NCBI RefSeq assembly: GCF_000455205.1
Contig: NZ_AUWQ01000119.1
Span: 1 to 39,457 of the forward strand
DNA length: 39,457 nt
Reading direction: 5' to 3'
From: Mycobacterium sp. UM_CSW
Lineage (GTDB): Bacteria; Actinomycetota; Actinomycetes; Mycobacteriales; Mycobacteriaceae
How positions within the stretch are numbered: the stretch's first letter is position 1; every line of letters starts with the position of its first letter. Made by a program: the position numbers and the translations under genes. The notes under the pieces were generated by a model, which worked only from the letters and a program-made list of their open reading frames with translations, did no database searches and was not told where the DNA came from. Of this stretch, positions 1 to 8,309 are shown in pieces.

Positions 1-1479
1 CTCCAGCGCCGCCGCGGTGACGCCCGAATCGATCAGCCACAGCGCGGTGAGGATCCAGCCCTGGTGGATGCGATCCCGCAGCAGCGGCAACCGGACCTCG
101 AGCGCGGCGTCCGGCAGCGCCGCCAGTTGCGCGGCATCGGCGTGTTCGGCCTCCGCGGCCGCGCCGTACGCCAGCGTGTCCCGCTTGAGGTGGCGCATCA
201 CCGTCACCGAGCGCGCCGTCACGACCGCTTTGGCGAGCGACCCGAGCGCCCCCTCGGCCAGCCTCGGCTCGCCGAACGGCAGGACGTCGCCCACCTGGGG
301 TTGATCGGCCAGGGCCTGCCGGGCGACGGCGTGCTGGTCCCATCCGGGCAGCTGGGTGGCGGCGACGACGTTGGCCGACACCCCCACGTAGGCGCGGTGG
401 CCGAAGATAGCGATCGCCCGGCTGCTCCACTCGTCGTCGACCACGCCGCCGAGCGCGAGCACCTGTCCCAGCACCCGGCTGGCCGTGCGCAGCCCGCTCA
501 GCTGGACGTCGAGCGTTATCGGTGTCAGCGGACCGGGTAGCGCCTCGGCGAGCCGGGCCGCGCTGAAGACCGGAAACCGGGGATCGATGCGGTCGTCGAA
601 CTCGCCCTCCAGCCCCTCGGGGGCCGCGCTGCGCAATTCGTCGGACGGCCGTGGCCGCGGGAGGACCTCCACCGGCAGCGCCACCTGGCCGCCGTGGCTG
701 AGCGCGCCCTCGGGAAGGAGCCGGCGCCCGGCGAGGCCGCGCGCGGTGTCGGCGACCGCCTCGAGCGCTTGCCAGCCGAACTCGAAGCCCCAATCCTCTT
801 GCACCGCAGTGATATCCATTTTCGGAACCAGTTTCGACCAGCTGGGAACCCCGTTCAGCCGTGAACGCGGGCCGACGGCGCGCAGTAGCCGCCACGCGGT
901 GACCACGTTGGTAGTGTCCGGGGTGGCGAGGTCCACCACGCCGGTGCGGTCACTGGTCAGCGCGAAAACCAGGAACCGGACCAGGTCGTCGACGTGCAGG
1001 ACTCGCATCGGTCGGGTGGAAACCTTCGCGCGCAGCAGCGTGGCCACGGTGCGGCACACCATCCAGTCGAGCTGGCGGCCGACCGGCGGCGCGATCCGGA
1101 CGACCAGGCTCGGTGCCCAGCTCGTGGACACCAGCTCCTCGGCGGGTCGATAGAGCTCGGGCCGGCCGGCGGCCTGGGACACGAACAGCAGCCGCGCGCC
1201 GGCGCGGGCGGCCGCATGGGTCACGTGGGCGATCCCGTCGACGTCGGCGCCGCCGGGCGCGCTGGGGTCGGCCGGGGCCAGGTGGATCAGCGTGTCGGCT
1301 TCGTCGGCCAGGTCTTGCACGACGGGGTCGCTCAGCGGCGCGCAAACGAGTTCGACGCCGGGGTCCAGGCAGGGATGGGGGTGCTCAGCTATCCCGCTGA
1401 CCGTGTGCCCGGCAGCGATGAGTTGCCGTGCGACCAGCCGGCCTACGGCGCCGGTGGCGTCGGTAACCAGGACGTGCAC
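1..1479 (-). CDS. SDR/NAD-dependent epimerase-like protein (Rv1868-type), 3' part outside window
   Basis: Reads inward from a GTG at 1479 and stays open to base 1 (493 codons), so the C-terminus lies outside the window. The start is supported by GGAGGTGA six bases upstream on the minus strand. The N-terminus reads MHVLVTDATGAVGRLVARQL, a Rossmann strand-turn-helix with a TDATGAVG dinucleotide-binding loop like that of extended SDRs. A classical YxxxK catalytic motif is not evident, so an atypical SDR or NAD(P)-binding regulatory role is possible. The long region after about residue 250 has no domain I can name. It lies downstream of the thiolase-like and CoA-transferase genes on the same strand, which suggests a shared acyl-CoA pathway, possibly lipid or steroid related. 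Position and length suggest the Rv1868 orthologue; the exact reaction is unknown. Confidence 0.8.
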   Translation of the reverse strand, partial: MHVLVTDATGAVGRLVARQLIAAGHTVSGIAEHPHPCLDPGVELVCAPLSDPVVQDLADEADTLIHLAPADPSAPGGADVDGIAHVTHAAARAGARLLFVSQAAGRPELYRPAEELVSTSWAPSLVVRIAPPVGRQLDWMVCRTVATLLRAKVSTRPMRVLHVDDLVRFLVFALTSDRTGVVDLATPDTTNVVTAWRLLRAVGPRSRLNGVPSWSKLVPKMDITAVQEDWGFEFGWQALEAVADTARGLAGRRLLPEGALSHGGQVALPVEVLPRPRPSDELRSAAPEGLEGEFDDRIDPRFPVFSAARLAEALPGPLTPITLDVQLSGLRTASRVLGQVLALGGVVDDEWSSRAIAIFGHRAYVGVSANVVAATQLPGWDQHAVARQALADQPQVGDVLPFGEPRLAEGALGSLAKAVVTARSVTVMRHLKRDTLAYGAAAEAEHADAAQLAALPDAALEVRLPLLRDRIHQGWILTALWLIDSGVTAAALE

Positions 1480-1589
1480 CTGGGCTCACCTCCCCCAACG
1501 TCCAACCCGACAATAGGCAAGTTGATGTCACTTACGCGACCGTTACCCCGTTTTCGGGACCTTTGGCCCGTGGTGCTGTAACCCGCCGG

Positions 1590-3074
1590 TTACCGCAGCG
1601 ACGCGATGCCGTCCGGGGTGACGGCAACCTTGGCGCCACCGATGTCTTCGCGCACGGTTGCCTCGGCGGCGCCGGGATCGGCGATGACGGCCAGGGTGCG
1701 GGCCCCGTCGGGCGTCCGCACCGCCACGAATGCCTTCTCGGGCTGTCCCTCGCGGTCGAACGGTGTGGTCCACGCTTCGACGGTCCCGACGCCGTCCCAC
1801 TCGACCAGGCCCTCCCGGGTGGGTTCGCGATCCACGGCCGGCTGTGCGTCCTCCCAACGGAACGACGCCGGCGGCTCGGTGCCGTAGACCCCGAAGCTGT
1901 GCTTCGTCAGGTAGCCGCCGTTGCCGGTGATGAGGCCGCGCCGGCCCGGGTTGGCCACCAGCAATTCGGCCATGGTGGCGATGGAATGCATGACGTAGTT
2001 GCTCCACGGGCCGCCCGCGAAGGTCAGCCCGCCGGTGACGGTGAGCGGGCGGGCCGGGTCGTCTGCGCTCAGGCCGAGTTCGGCGGCGGCGACCTGCACG
2101 GCGGATGGGAAGCAGGAGTACAGGTCGACGTAGTCGACGTCGTCGATGCCCAGGCCGGCCAGCTGCAGGGCACGCGCGCCCGCGATCCGGATGGCCGCCG
2201 AGCGATGCAGCTCGTCGCGCTCGGCGATGGACGGGGTGTCGTGGGCGTCGGTGCCGGCGTGCGGGTATACCCACCGGTCGGCGGGGACCTGCAAGCGTTG
2301 GGCCTGCTCGACCGACGCCAGGACCAGCGCGGCGCCCTGGTCGACCATGTTGTTGGAGTTCATCAGCTTGGTGTAGGGCCAGCTGATCATCCGGTTCTGC
2401 GGTCCGGGCCGCCGGATTTCCTCGGCGGTCACCGGCTTGCGGATCCACGCGTGCGGGTTTTCGACCGCGACGGCGTTGAACCGCGCCCACAACTCGCTGA
2501 CGCGCCGGAGGTGGTCGTCGACCGACTCGCCGTTGGCGATGCGCAGCGCCTGTTCGAACAGGGGGTAGACGAATGCCGGCAGGTTCAGCCCGCTCTTGAG
2601 CTCCGCGTCGCCGAACATCGGGATGTCCTCGCCGGTGACCTCGCCCAACGGCACGGATTCGTCCTGCACGGTCCACTCGAGCCTGCCGCCCTTGGCCTTC
2701 AGCCCCCGCCTGGTGCGCCACGTCTCGGCGCCGGCCAGCAGCACGACACCGGCCCGGCCCGCCTGGATGTCCAGGCAGGCCTGGTTGACCAGCGTCTGCG
2801 GGACGTTGCCGCCGACAGGGCTGTAGCGGGTGCTGAATCCTTCCGCGCCCAGCCGCTCGCCCAGCAGCAGCGCGGGGTCGCGGTAGTGGGCCGACAACAC
2901 GTTCACCACGCGGATGGAATCCACGGCCTCGATCACCCGGGCGTCCGCGGCCTCGCGGGCCGCGACGGCCATCAGGTCCACCGGTTCGACCGACCGCGTC
3001 GCCGGGTCGATTTCGTCGCGGTGGTTGACCTGGCCGTAGCCGATCAACACCGGTGTCCTGGGATCGACGGTCAT
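1590..3074 (-). CDS. Thiolase-like protein, acetyl-CoA acetyltransferase family (Rv1867-type)
   Basis: 494 residues starting MTVDPRTPVLIGYGQV, with TAA at 1590. Thiolase-fold features are visible: a Cys in the segment QTLVNQAC (about residue 100, where thiolases carry the nucleophile), DLYSCFPSAVQ near residue 315, and a C-terminal ITGNGGYLTKHSFGVYG segment resembling the active-site glycine and histidine region. About 100 further residues follow, possibly an OB-fold-like extension. These proteins act on acyl-CoA thioesters in the cytoplasm, but the substrate cannot be read from sequence and the motifs differ from degradative thiolases. The gene sits between a CoA-transferase and an SDR-like gene on the same strand. 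The 134-base gap to the CoA-transferase holds a 30-bp tandem duplication. Matches the Rv1867 length I recall (494 aa). Confidence 0.85.
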   Translation of the reverse strand: MTVDPRTPVLIGYGQVNHRDEIDPATRSVEPVDLMAVAAREAADARVIEAVDSIRVVNVLSAHYRDPALLLGERLGAEGFSTRYSPVGGNVPQTLVNQACLDIQAGRAGVVLLAGAETWRTRRGLKAKGGRLEWTVQDESVPLGEVTGEDIPMFGDAELKSGLNLPAFVYPLFEQALRIANGESVDDHLRRVSELWARFNAVAVENPHAWIRKPVTAEEIRRPGPQNRMISWPYTKLMNSNNMVDQGAALVLASVEQAQRLQVPADRWVYPHAGTDAHDTPSIAERDELHRSAAIRIAGARALQLAGLGIDDVDYVDLYSCFPSAVQVAAAELGLSADDPARPLTVTGGLTFAGGPWSNYVMHSIATMAELLVANPGRRGLITGNGGYLTKHSFGVYGTEPPASFRWEDAQPAVDREPTREGLVEWDGVGTVEAWTTPFDREGQPEKAFVAVRTPDGARTLAVIADPGAAEATVREDIGGAKVAVTPDGIASLR

Positions 3075-3126
3075 CCAACGAATTTAGCGTGCCTATGGAT
3101 CCGGCCGGCCCGCAGCCCGGGAATGG

Positions 3127-3186
3127 TGCCGAGCGTCACGCCAGCGTCGCGTTGGTTGCCGAGCGTCACGCCAGCGTGGCGTTCGG
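3127..3186. repeat. 30-bp tandem duplication between thiolase-like and CoA-transferase genes
   Basis: Two adjacent 30-bp copies (3127-3156 and 3157-3186) begin TGCCGAGCGTCACGCCAGCG and differ at three positions. The second copy contains the perfect dyad ACGCCA-GCG-TGGCGT (3168-3182). This looks like a mycobacterial intergenic repeat with hairpin potential; no function is assigned. Confidence 0.75.
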
Positions 3187-3208
3187 AGCCCTGGGACCCA
3201 AAGCCTGG

Positions 3209-5617
3209 CTAGGCAGTCCCCGGGGTCGCGAACAGCACGCCGTCCCGGATCAGCCGCTCGGTCTCGTCGGCGCTCATCCCGAGCAGGTTGCGGCAGATGG
3301 CGCGGGTGTCCTGGCCGGGCAGCGGCGCCGGGCGTTGCGGGGCCGGCGGAATGTGCTGAAACGGTGCCGGGCCCGTCTCCGCGGGCATCGGGCGCTCGAT
3401 CAGCGGATGGGTCATGTCGCTGAACAGTTTTCGCTCGATCAACTGGGGGTCCTCGAGGATGTCCGGCGGGCGGTTCATCGGCCCGGCCGCGACACCGGCC
3501 GCCTGCAGCAGTTCGGTGTTGCGCAGCGGGGTGCGGGTGCGGGTCCAAGCCGACACCAGCTCGATCAATTCGCGGCGGTTGGCCAGGCGCGCCTCGCCGG
3601 TCGCGAACCGGGGGTCGTCGACCCACTGCGGATGGTCGAGAAGGCCTGCGAGGCAGCGCCATTCGTCGTCAGAGCCGATCGAGATGACGCACCATTCGTC
3701 GTCGCCCGCGCAGGGGTAGACCGCGTGCAGGCTGGTGTCGTCGCGGATCGGGCCGACGCCCGCGGCCAGCGCGGCCTCGGTGACGTAATGGGTGTCGAGC
3801 TGGTTGAGCACGACCTCGGCCTGCGAGATGTGGACGTGCGACCCGCCACCAGTGCGATCGCGATGGATCAACGCGGCCAGCGCCGCGATCGCGGTGACCC
3901 GCCCGACCACGTGATCCGGGAAGATCGTCGTCGCGTCGTAGAAGGCGTGCCGTCCCGTGCCGGTGTCCGCGTCGTCGTCCGCCTCGTCGGACGTCCACAG
4001 CCGGGTCACCCCGGTGGCGGCGCGGACCAACGGGCCGTAGCCCAGCCGAGTCCGCCAGGGGCCGCTGTCGCCGTAGGCGCTGCTGCCGGCGAGCACGATC
4101 CGCGGGTTGATAGCGCGCAGCGCCTCGTAGTTAAAGCCAAGGGCGGTAAGGGTTCCCGGCTTGAAGTTGGCGAACACCGCGTCGGCCTCGGCAACCAGCC
4201 GGCGGAAGATGTCCTTGCCCTCGGCGCTGCGCAGGTCGAGGCCCAGCCCGAGGTGATTGCGGTGGGTCCACGCGAACGACTCGCTCATGGCGTCGCCTTC
4301 GCGGGCCTGCCGCAGCCCGTCGGGGTATTCGGCGCTTTCCACCTTGATGACCTCAGCGCCCAGGTCGCCGAACAGCCGGCTCAGCTCGCCGCCCGCGACG
4401 ATGATGCCCAGATCGAGGATCCGCAGCCCGGTGAGCGGATAGTCGCCGACTCTGCCCGACGGTGCCCGCACCAACACCGGGTTCCCGCGCCAATACGGTT
4501 GGTCCTGCCCGATGGCCGGGGCCGGCGTGCGGAAACCCGCGCGCTGCCCGTCGACGACGAAATACCCAGTGGGCACGCTGGTCCGCACCCGCGGCATCAG
4601 CTCCGCCTCGGTGATCGCGCCCACCTCTTGGAAATGTTCGGAGCCCAGGACCCAGGACGGCGGCAGCACCGCGGCGATCGGCACACCATGCGCCTGACCG
4701 GCGGCGACCACGTCCTTCATCGTCTGGTCGGCGAACAACGCCCGGGCTAGCACGCTGATCTCGGGCCACGCCGCCATCCGGGCGCCGATCGCGTCGTACT
4801 TGGGGTCCTGAAACTCCTCCGGCTCCCCCAGCCAGCGACGCAACCCCCGCCACTGCCGGGGCGCCATCACGCACAGCCGGACGTAGCCGTCCTTGCACGG
4901 GCAGATCGGGTAGGCGTCCTGGTTCTTCGGGCGTCCCCGCCACCGGCCGCTGTGGCGGATGCCGGCGGCGACCTGCCCGTGCGCGCCGAACGCCGGGTCG
5001 AGCGCCATCACTACGGCATCGAACCGGGAGAAATCGATGTAATCGCCTGTGCCGCAGCGTAATCGGTTGTAGTAGGCGACGAGCGCCGCCCACGCCGCCT
5101 GCACCGCGGCGGTGGCCGAGGCGATGCCGTCCGGCGGCAACACCGGGGTGCCGGTGGTGGGACCGGACCGCGCCAGCGAGCCGCACATCGCGAACAACAC
5201 CGGATCGGTGGCGCGCCACGCGGACCGCGGACCCGTCTCGCCGAAGTCGGTGACCGACAGCACCACCAGGTGCGGGTAGCGGGCCGCCAGCTCCGCGCCC
5301 GTCATCCCGAACGCGCCGATATGCCCGGCCAGGCCGCTGTCCACGACGATGTCGGCCTCGGCGGCCAGGTCCAGGAACCGGCCGCAGTCGCCGTCCTCGA
5401 GCGGGTCCAGCACCGCGGCGCGCTTGTTGGCGTTGTGCAGCGCGAACGGGATGCTCGCGCCGGCCAGCGCCGGCAGGTCGTCGCGGCCCATGCTGCCGCC
5501 GGGGAATTCGATCTTGAGGACGTCGGCGCCCAGGTCGGCAAACAGGCGGGTCACCGCGTCGGCGTTGCCGCTGGACAGGTCCAGCACGCGCACGGTTTCG
5601 AGCAGCCCCTCCGCCAT
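3209..5617 (-). CDS. Two-domain CaiB/BaiF family CoA-transferase (Rv1866-type)
   Basis: 802 residues, about twice the usual family length (near 400). Two tandem class III CoA-transferase domains are visible. The first opens with VRVLDLSSGNADAVTRLFADLGADVLKIE-type sequence (residues 8-36). The second opens near residue 395 with LRILDLGIIVAGGELSRLFGDLGAEVIKVE, followed by FANFKPGTLTALGFNYEALR. Both halves keep the DLGA(D/E)V(L/I)K(I/V)E signature that contacts CoA. Enzymes of this class move CoA between carboxylic acids through an aspartyl-CoA anhydride. The fused form would supply both halves of the normally interlocked dimer from one chain. The start is ATG at 5617. It is the first gene of the minus-strand group with the thiolase-like and SDR-like genes, so an acyl-CoA substrate is likely, but none can be named. 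Confidence 0.88.
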   Translation of the reverse strand: MAEGLLETVRVLDLSSGNADAVTRLFADLGADVLKIEFPGGSMGRDDLPALAGASIPFALHNANKRAAVLDPLEDGDCGRFLDLAAEADIVVDSGLAGHIGAFGMTGAELAARYPHLVVLSVTDFGETGPRSAWRATDPVLFAMCGSLARSGPTTGTPVLPPDGIASATAAVQAAWAALVAYYNRLRCGTGDYIDFSRFDAVVMALDPAFGAHGQVAAGIRHSGRWRGRPKNQDAYPICPCKDGYVRLCVMAPRQWRGLRRWLGEPEEFQDPKYDAIGARMAAWPEISVLARALFADQTMKDVVAAGQAHGVPIAAVLPPSWVLGSEHFQEVGAITEAELMPRVRTSVPTGYFVVDGQRAGFRTPAPAIGQDQPYWRGNPVLVRAPSGRVGDYPLTGLRILDLGIIVAGGELSRLFGDLGAEVIKVESAEYPDGLRQAREGDAMSESFAWTHRNHLGLGLDLRSAEGKDIFRRLVAEADAVFANFKPGTLTALGFNYEALRAINPRIVLAGSSAYGDSGPWRTRLGYGPLVRAATGVTRLWTSDEADDDADTGTGRHAFYDATTIFPDHVVGRVTAIAALAALIHRDRTGGGSHVHISQAEVVLNQLDTHYVTEAALAAGVGPIRDDTSLHAVYPCAGDDEWCVISIGSDDEWRCLAGLLDHPQWVDDPRFATGEARLANRRELIELVSAWTRTRTPLRNTELLQAAGVAAGPMNRPPDILEDPQLIERKLFSDMTHPLIERPMPAETGPAPFQHIPPAPQRPAPLPGQDTRAICRNLLGMSADETERLIRDGVLFATPGTA

Positions 5618-5771
5618 CCGCTCACCGTACCTGCCTGGTCGGCGGCGCCCCGGCGAGCACGTGGTCGGTGGCCAAATGCGCAGCAGCCCAAGCCGGTTCG
5701 CGCGCGAATTCCGACCGGCTACGCTCGGTAGTTCTTGTCGGCAGTGACCCCGGATGGAGGCGCCCCACCCA

Positions 5772-6674
5772 ATGACCGCGCACTTGAGCTACGTCGAGGC
5801 CGTGGTAGTCGGCGCGTTCCAGGGCGTCACCGAGCTGTTCCCGGTCTCCAGCCTGGGGCACTCGGTGTTGGTGCCGGCGCTGGTCGGTGGGCAATGGGGC
5901 CGGGACCTCGACGTCTCCACGCCCGAATCGCCCTACCTCGCCTTCATCGTCGGCCTGCACGTCGCGACCGCCGCCGCGCTGCTGGTGTTCTTCTGGCGGG
6001 ACTGGTTGCGGATCGTGGCCGGCTTCTTCTCCTCGCTGCGGCATCGCCGAATTCAGACGCCCGACGAGCGGCTGGCCTGGCTGATCGTCGTCGCCACCAT
6101 CCCGGTGGGCCTGGCCGGGGTGGCCCTCGAGCACCTGTTCCGGACCACGCTGGGCAAACCCATTCCGGCGGCGGCTTTCCTGTTGCTCAACGGCATCGCG
6201 CTGTATGCCGGCGAGGTCCTGCGCCGCCGCGTTTCACCGAGCGGCGACGAGGAGCACGAGGACCATCGCGGCGAGGCCATCGACAACCGGCTGGCCCAAC
6301 TGCCGATGGGTCGTGGGCTGGTGATCGGCTCCTCGCAGATCCTGGCGCTGCTGCCCGGCATCAGCCGCTCCGGCATCGCGATGGTCGCCGGCCTGTGGCG
6401 CGGGCTGTCGCACGAGGACGCTGCCCGCTTCTCGTTCCTGCTTGCCACGCCGATCATCCTGGCGGCCGGGGTGTACAAGATCCCGGACCTTTTCGGCCCG
6501 CTCGGTGCCGGGATCGGCGGCCAGGTCCTGGCCGGCAGCGTCGCCTCGTTCGTCTGCGCCTACCTGGCCGTGCGGTTCCTGACGCGGTATTTCCAGACGC
6601 GCACCCTGACGCCGTTCGCGGTCTACTGCGCCGTCGTGGGCGGCGCCAGCCTGGTGTGGCTGAGCGTGCACTAG
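5772..6674 (+). CDS. UppP/BacA-type undecaprenyl-diphosphatase paralogue
   Basis: 300 residues from ATG 5772 (MTAHLSYVEAVVVGAFQGVT), with GGAGG at 5756-5760; an in-frame ATG at 5754 would add six residues. BacA/UppP motifs are present: GAFQGVTELFPVSSLGH (the E-rich motif, here with SLGH in place of SSGH) and LLPGISRSGIAM (the PGxSRSG motif) near residue 205. Eight or so hydrophobic segments indicate an integral membrane protein. Family members dephosphorylate undecaprenyl diphosphate to recycle the peptidoglycan lipid carrier and can give bacitracin tolerance. Mycobacteria normally carry UppP elsewhere (Rv2136c-like), so this is probably a second copy with possibly different lipid specificity. 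Its stop shares the bases CTAG with the stop of the convergent acetyltransferase. Confidence 0.85.
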   Translation: MTAHLSYVEAVVVGAFQGVTELFPVSSLGHSVLVPALVGGQWGRDLDVSTPESPYLAFIVGLHVATAAALLVFFWRDWLRIVAGFFSSLRHRRIQTPDERLAWLIVVATIPVGLAGVALEHLFRTTLGKPIPAAAFLLLNGIALYAGEVLRRRVSPSGDEEHEDHRGEAIDNRLAQLPMGRGLVIGSSQILALLPGISRSGIAMVAGLWRGLSHEDAARFSFLLATPIILAAGVYKIPDLFGPLGAGIGGQVLAGSVASFVCAYLAVRFLTRYFQTRTLTPFAVYCAVVGGASLVWLSVH

Positions 6675-7198
6675 ACCGGCGCGCAGCGGTAGCGCACCTG
6701 TCGGACGGGGGTGTCACCGAAAGTCTCTGTGCGGCAGGCTCCGTCGAACCGCCACCCGTCGCGTTCGTAGAACCGGCGGGCGCCGAGGTTCCCGTCCAAC
6801 ACCCACAACACGGCTCCGGCCACGCCGAGCCGGCGCAGCCGCTCGCGCGCGGCGGCCATCAGCAGCCGCCCGATGCCGGTCCGCGCGTGCGCGGGATCGA
6901 CGTAGATCGCCATCAGCTCACCAAAATTCGGGAACTCCATTTCGCTGCACAGGCCCGTGGTCGCCAGGCCGCGGATCGCGGGACCGTCGACCGCGACGAC
7001 GGTTGACGGCAGCCGAAGACCGACCCGACCGAAGGTGTACCGGCCGGCGAAGAACTCGGGCGTCAGGCCGTCGAGGTAGGCCTGGTCGATCAGCCCGCGA
7101 TACGCCGACTGCCACGACCGGACCTGCACCCGGGCCACGTCGCGTGCGTCGGCCGGGACGGCCGCCCGCACCTCGATCACGGGTGCAGTATCGGGCAT
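6671..7198 (-). CDS. GNAT-family N-acetyltransferase
   Basis: 175 residues from ATG 7198 (MPDTAPVIEVRAAVPADARD). An upstream in-frame start at 7216 is less likely because it runs into the divergent SDR leader. The GNAT acetyl-CoA loop is seen as ARTGIGRLLMAAARERLRR (Q/RxxGxG/A motif A, about residues 108-126), with the upstream beta strand LMAIYVDP and the C-terminal ARRFYERDGWRF (motif B). Such enzymes transfer acetyl groups from acetyl-CoA to amines; the acceptor is not predictable. The gene is convergent with the UppP-like gene (4-base overlap of stops) and divergent from the SDR at 7246. It may be a singly transcribed accessory gene. Confidence 0.88.
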   Translation of the reverse strand: MPDTAPVIEVRAAVPADARDVARVQVRSWQSAYRGLIDQAYLDGLTPEFFAGRYTFGRVGLRLPSTVVAVDGPAIRGLATTGLCSEMEFPNFGELMAIYVDPAHARTGIGRLLMAAARERLRRLGVAGAVLWVLDGNLGARRFYERDGWRFDGACRTETFGDTPVRQVRYRCAPV

Positions 7199-7209
7199 AA
7201 TCGCCCGAA

Positions 7210-7223
7210 TTGACACCCGTCAA
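7210..7223. promoter_or_regulatory. Small inverted repeat TTGAC-ACCC-GTCAA between divergent genes
   Basis: A perfect 5-bp dyad with a 4-base spacer lies between the acetyltransferase start (7198) and the SDR start (7246). The left arm with the next base reads TTGACA, like a -35 element toward the SDR. It could be a promoter, an operator or both; no regulator can be named. Confidence 0.35.
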
Positions 7224-7245
7224 CTTTCCGGGAAGGACGACGAAG

Positions 7246-8094
7246 ATGGCAGACACGGCTTCAATCGGCGTGAAGGTGCGCGACAAGGTCGTCGTCATCA
7301 CCGGCGGCGCGCGCGGGATCGGGCTGGCCACCGCGACCGCGCTGCACAACCTGGGCGCCAAGGTCGCGATCGGCGACATCGACGAGGTGCGGGTGAAGGA
7401 ATCGGGCGCCGCGCTCGGCCTCGACGTCTACGGGAAACTCGACGTCACCGACGCGCATTCGTTCGCGGACTTCCTCGATGAGGTGGAGCGCCAGCTCGGC
7501 CCCATCGACGTGCTGATCAACAACGCCGGCATCATGCCCGTCGGGCGGATCATCGAGGAGCCGGACGCCGTCACCCGCCGCATCCTCGACATCAACGTCT
7601 ACGGTGTCATCCTCGGCAGCAAGCTGGCGGTGCAGCGCATGGTCCCCCGCCGATCCGGGCACGTCATCAACGTCGCCTCCCTGGCCGGCGAGCTCTACAT
7701 CGTCGGCCTGGCCAGCTACTGCGCCAGCAAGCACGCGGTCATCGCGTTCACCGACTCGGCCCGGCTGGAGTACCGCTCGGCCGGTGTGGAGTTCTCCACG
7801 GTGTTGCCGACGTTCGTCAACACCGAGCTCGTCGCCGGGACCCCCGGCATGAAGGGGTTCCGCAACGCCGAGCCCGCCGAGATCGCGGACGCGATCGTGC
7901 GACTGGTGGCCCATCCCAGGCCACGGGTGCGGATCACCAAGGCCGCCGGCGCGATGGTCGTCTCCCAGAAATTCTGGCCGCGCAGAATCGCCGAGGGGCT
8001 CAACCGCCTGCTCGGCGGCGACCACGTCTTCACCGACGACGTCGATGTCGAGAAGCGGCGGGCCTACGAGACGCGGGCCCGCGGCGAGGAGTAG
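7246..8094 (+). CDS. Classical short-chain dehydrogenase/reductase (Rv1865c-type)
   Basis: 282 residues from ATG 7246, preceded by GGAAGGA. All classical SDR signatures are intact: the cofactor loop TGGARGIG (about residues 23-30), NNAG (near 93), the catalytic Ser in NVASLAG and YCASK (YxxxK) near residue 160. Asp after the second beta strand (IGDID) favours NAD(H) over NADP(H). The protein should be a soluble cytoplasmic oxidoreductase acting on an alcohol or ketone of unknown identity; a lipid substrate is plausible from the family in mycobacteria. The 40-residue C-terminal extension ends in a charged tail. Its TAG stop is the first triplet of the 57-bp tandem repeat at 8092. Confidence 0.9.
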   Translation: MADTASIGVKVRDKVVVITGGARGIGLATATALHNLGAKVAIGDIDEVRVKESGAALGLDVYGKLDVTDAHSFADFLDEVERQLGPIDVLINNAGIMPVGRIIEEPDAVTRRILDINVYGVILGSKLAVQRMVPRRSGHVINVASLAGELYIVGLASYCASKHAVIAFTDSARLEYRSAGVEFSTVLPTFVNTELVAGTPGMKGFRNAEPAEIADAIVRLVAHPRPRVRITKAAGAMVVSQKFWPRRIAEGLNRLLGGDHVFTDDVDVEKRRAYETRARGEE

Positions 8095-8262
8095 TCGGCG
8101 ATCGCGAGCGCGGCGGAGCCGGGCGAAGCGGGTCGCCGCCATCGGGAGTAGTCAGCGATCGCGAGCGCGGCGGAGCCGGGCGAAGCGGGTCGCCGCCATC
8201 GGGAGTAGTCGGCGATCGCGAGCGCGGCGGACCGGGGCGAAGCGGGTCGCCGCCATCGGGAG
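8092..8262. repeat. Three 57-bp tandem repeats (VNTR/MIRU-like) starting at a stop codon
   Basis: Three consecutive units (8092-8148, 8149-8205, 8206-8262) begin TAGTCGGCGATCGCGAGCGC and end in GCCGCCATCGGGAG. Copies 1 and 2 differ at one base (TCGGCG to TCAGCG); copy 3 has a small change (GGAGCCGG to GGACCGGG). A fourth TAG follows. The first TAG is the stop codon of the upstream SDR. The array fills most of the 215-base gap before the phosphoketolase gene. Its placement resembles mycobacterial interspersed repeats used for strain typing. The last 15 bases of the window start a related unit at another stop codon. Confidence 0.92.
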
Positions 8263-8309
8263 TAGCCCGCGACAAGCGCCGTTCACCAAAGACACGGACA
8301 ATCGGCAGG

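Noticed and set aside
1563-4750. Two long plus-strand frames opposite the thiolase-like and CoA-transferase genes
   Set aside because: They shadow genes with clear family motifs on the other strand. No protein family is recognisable.
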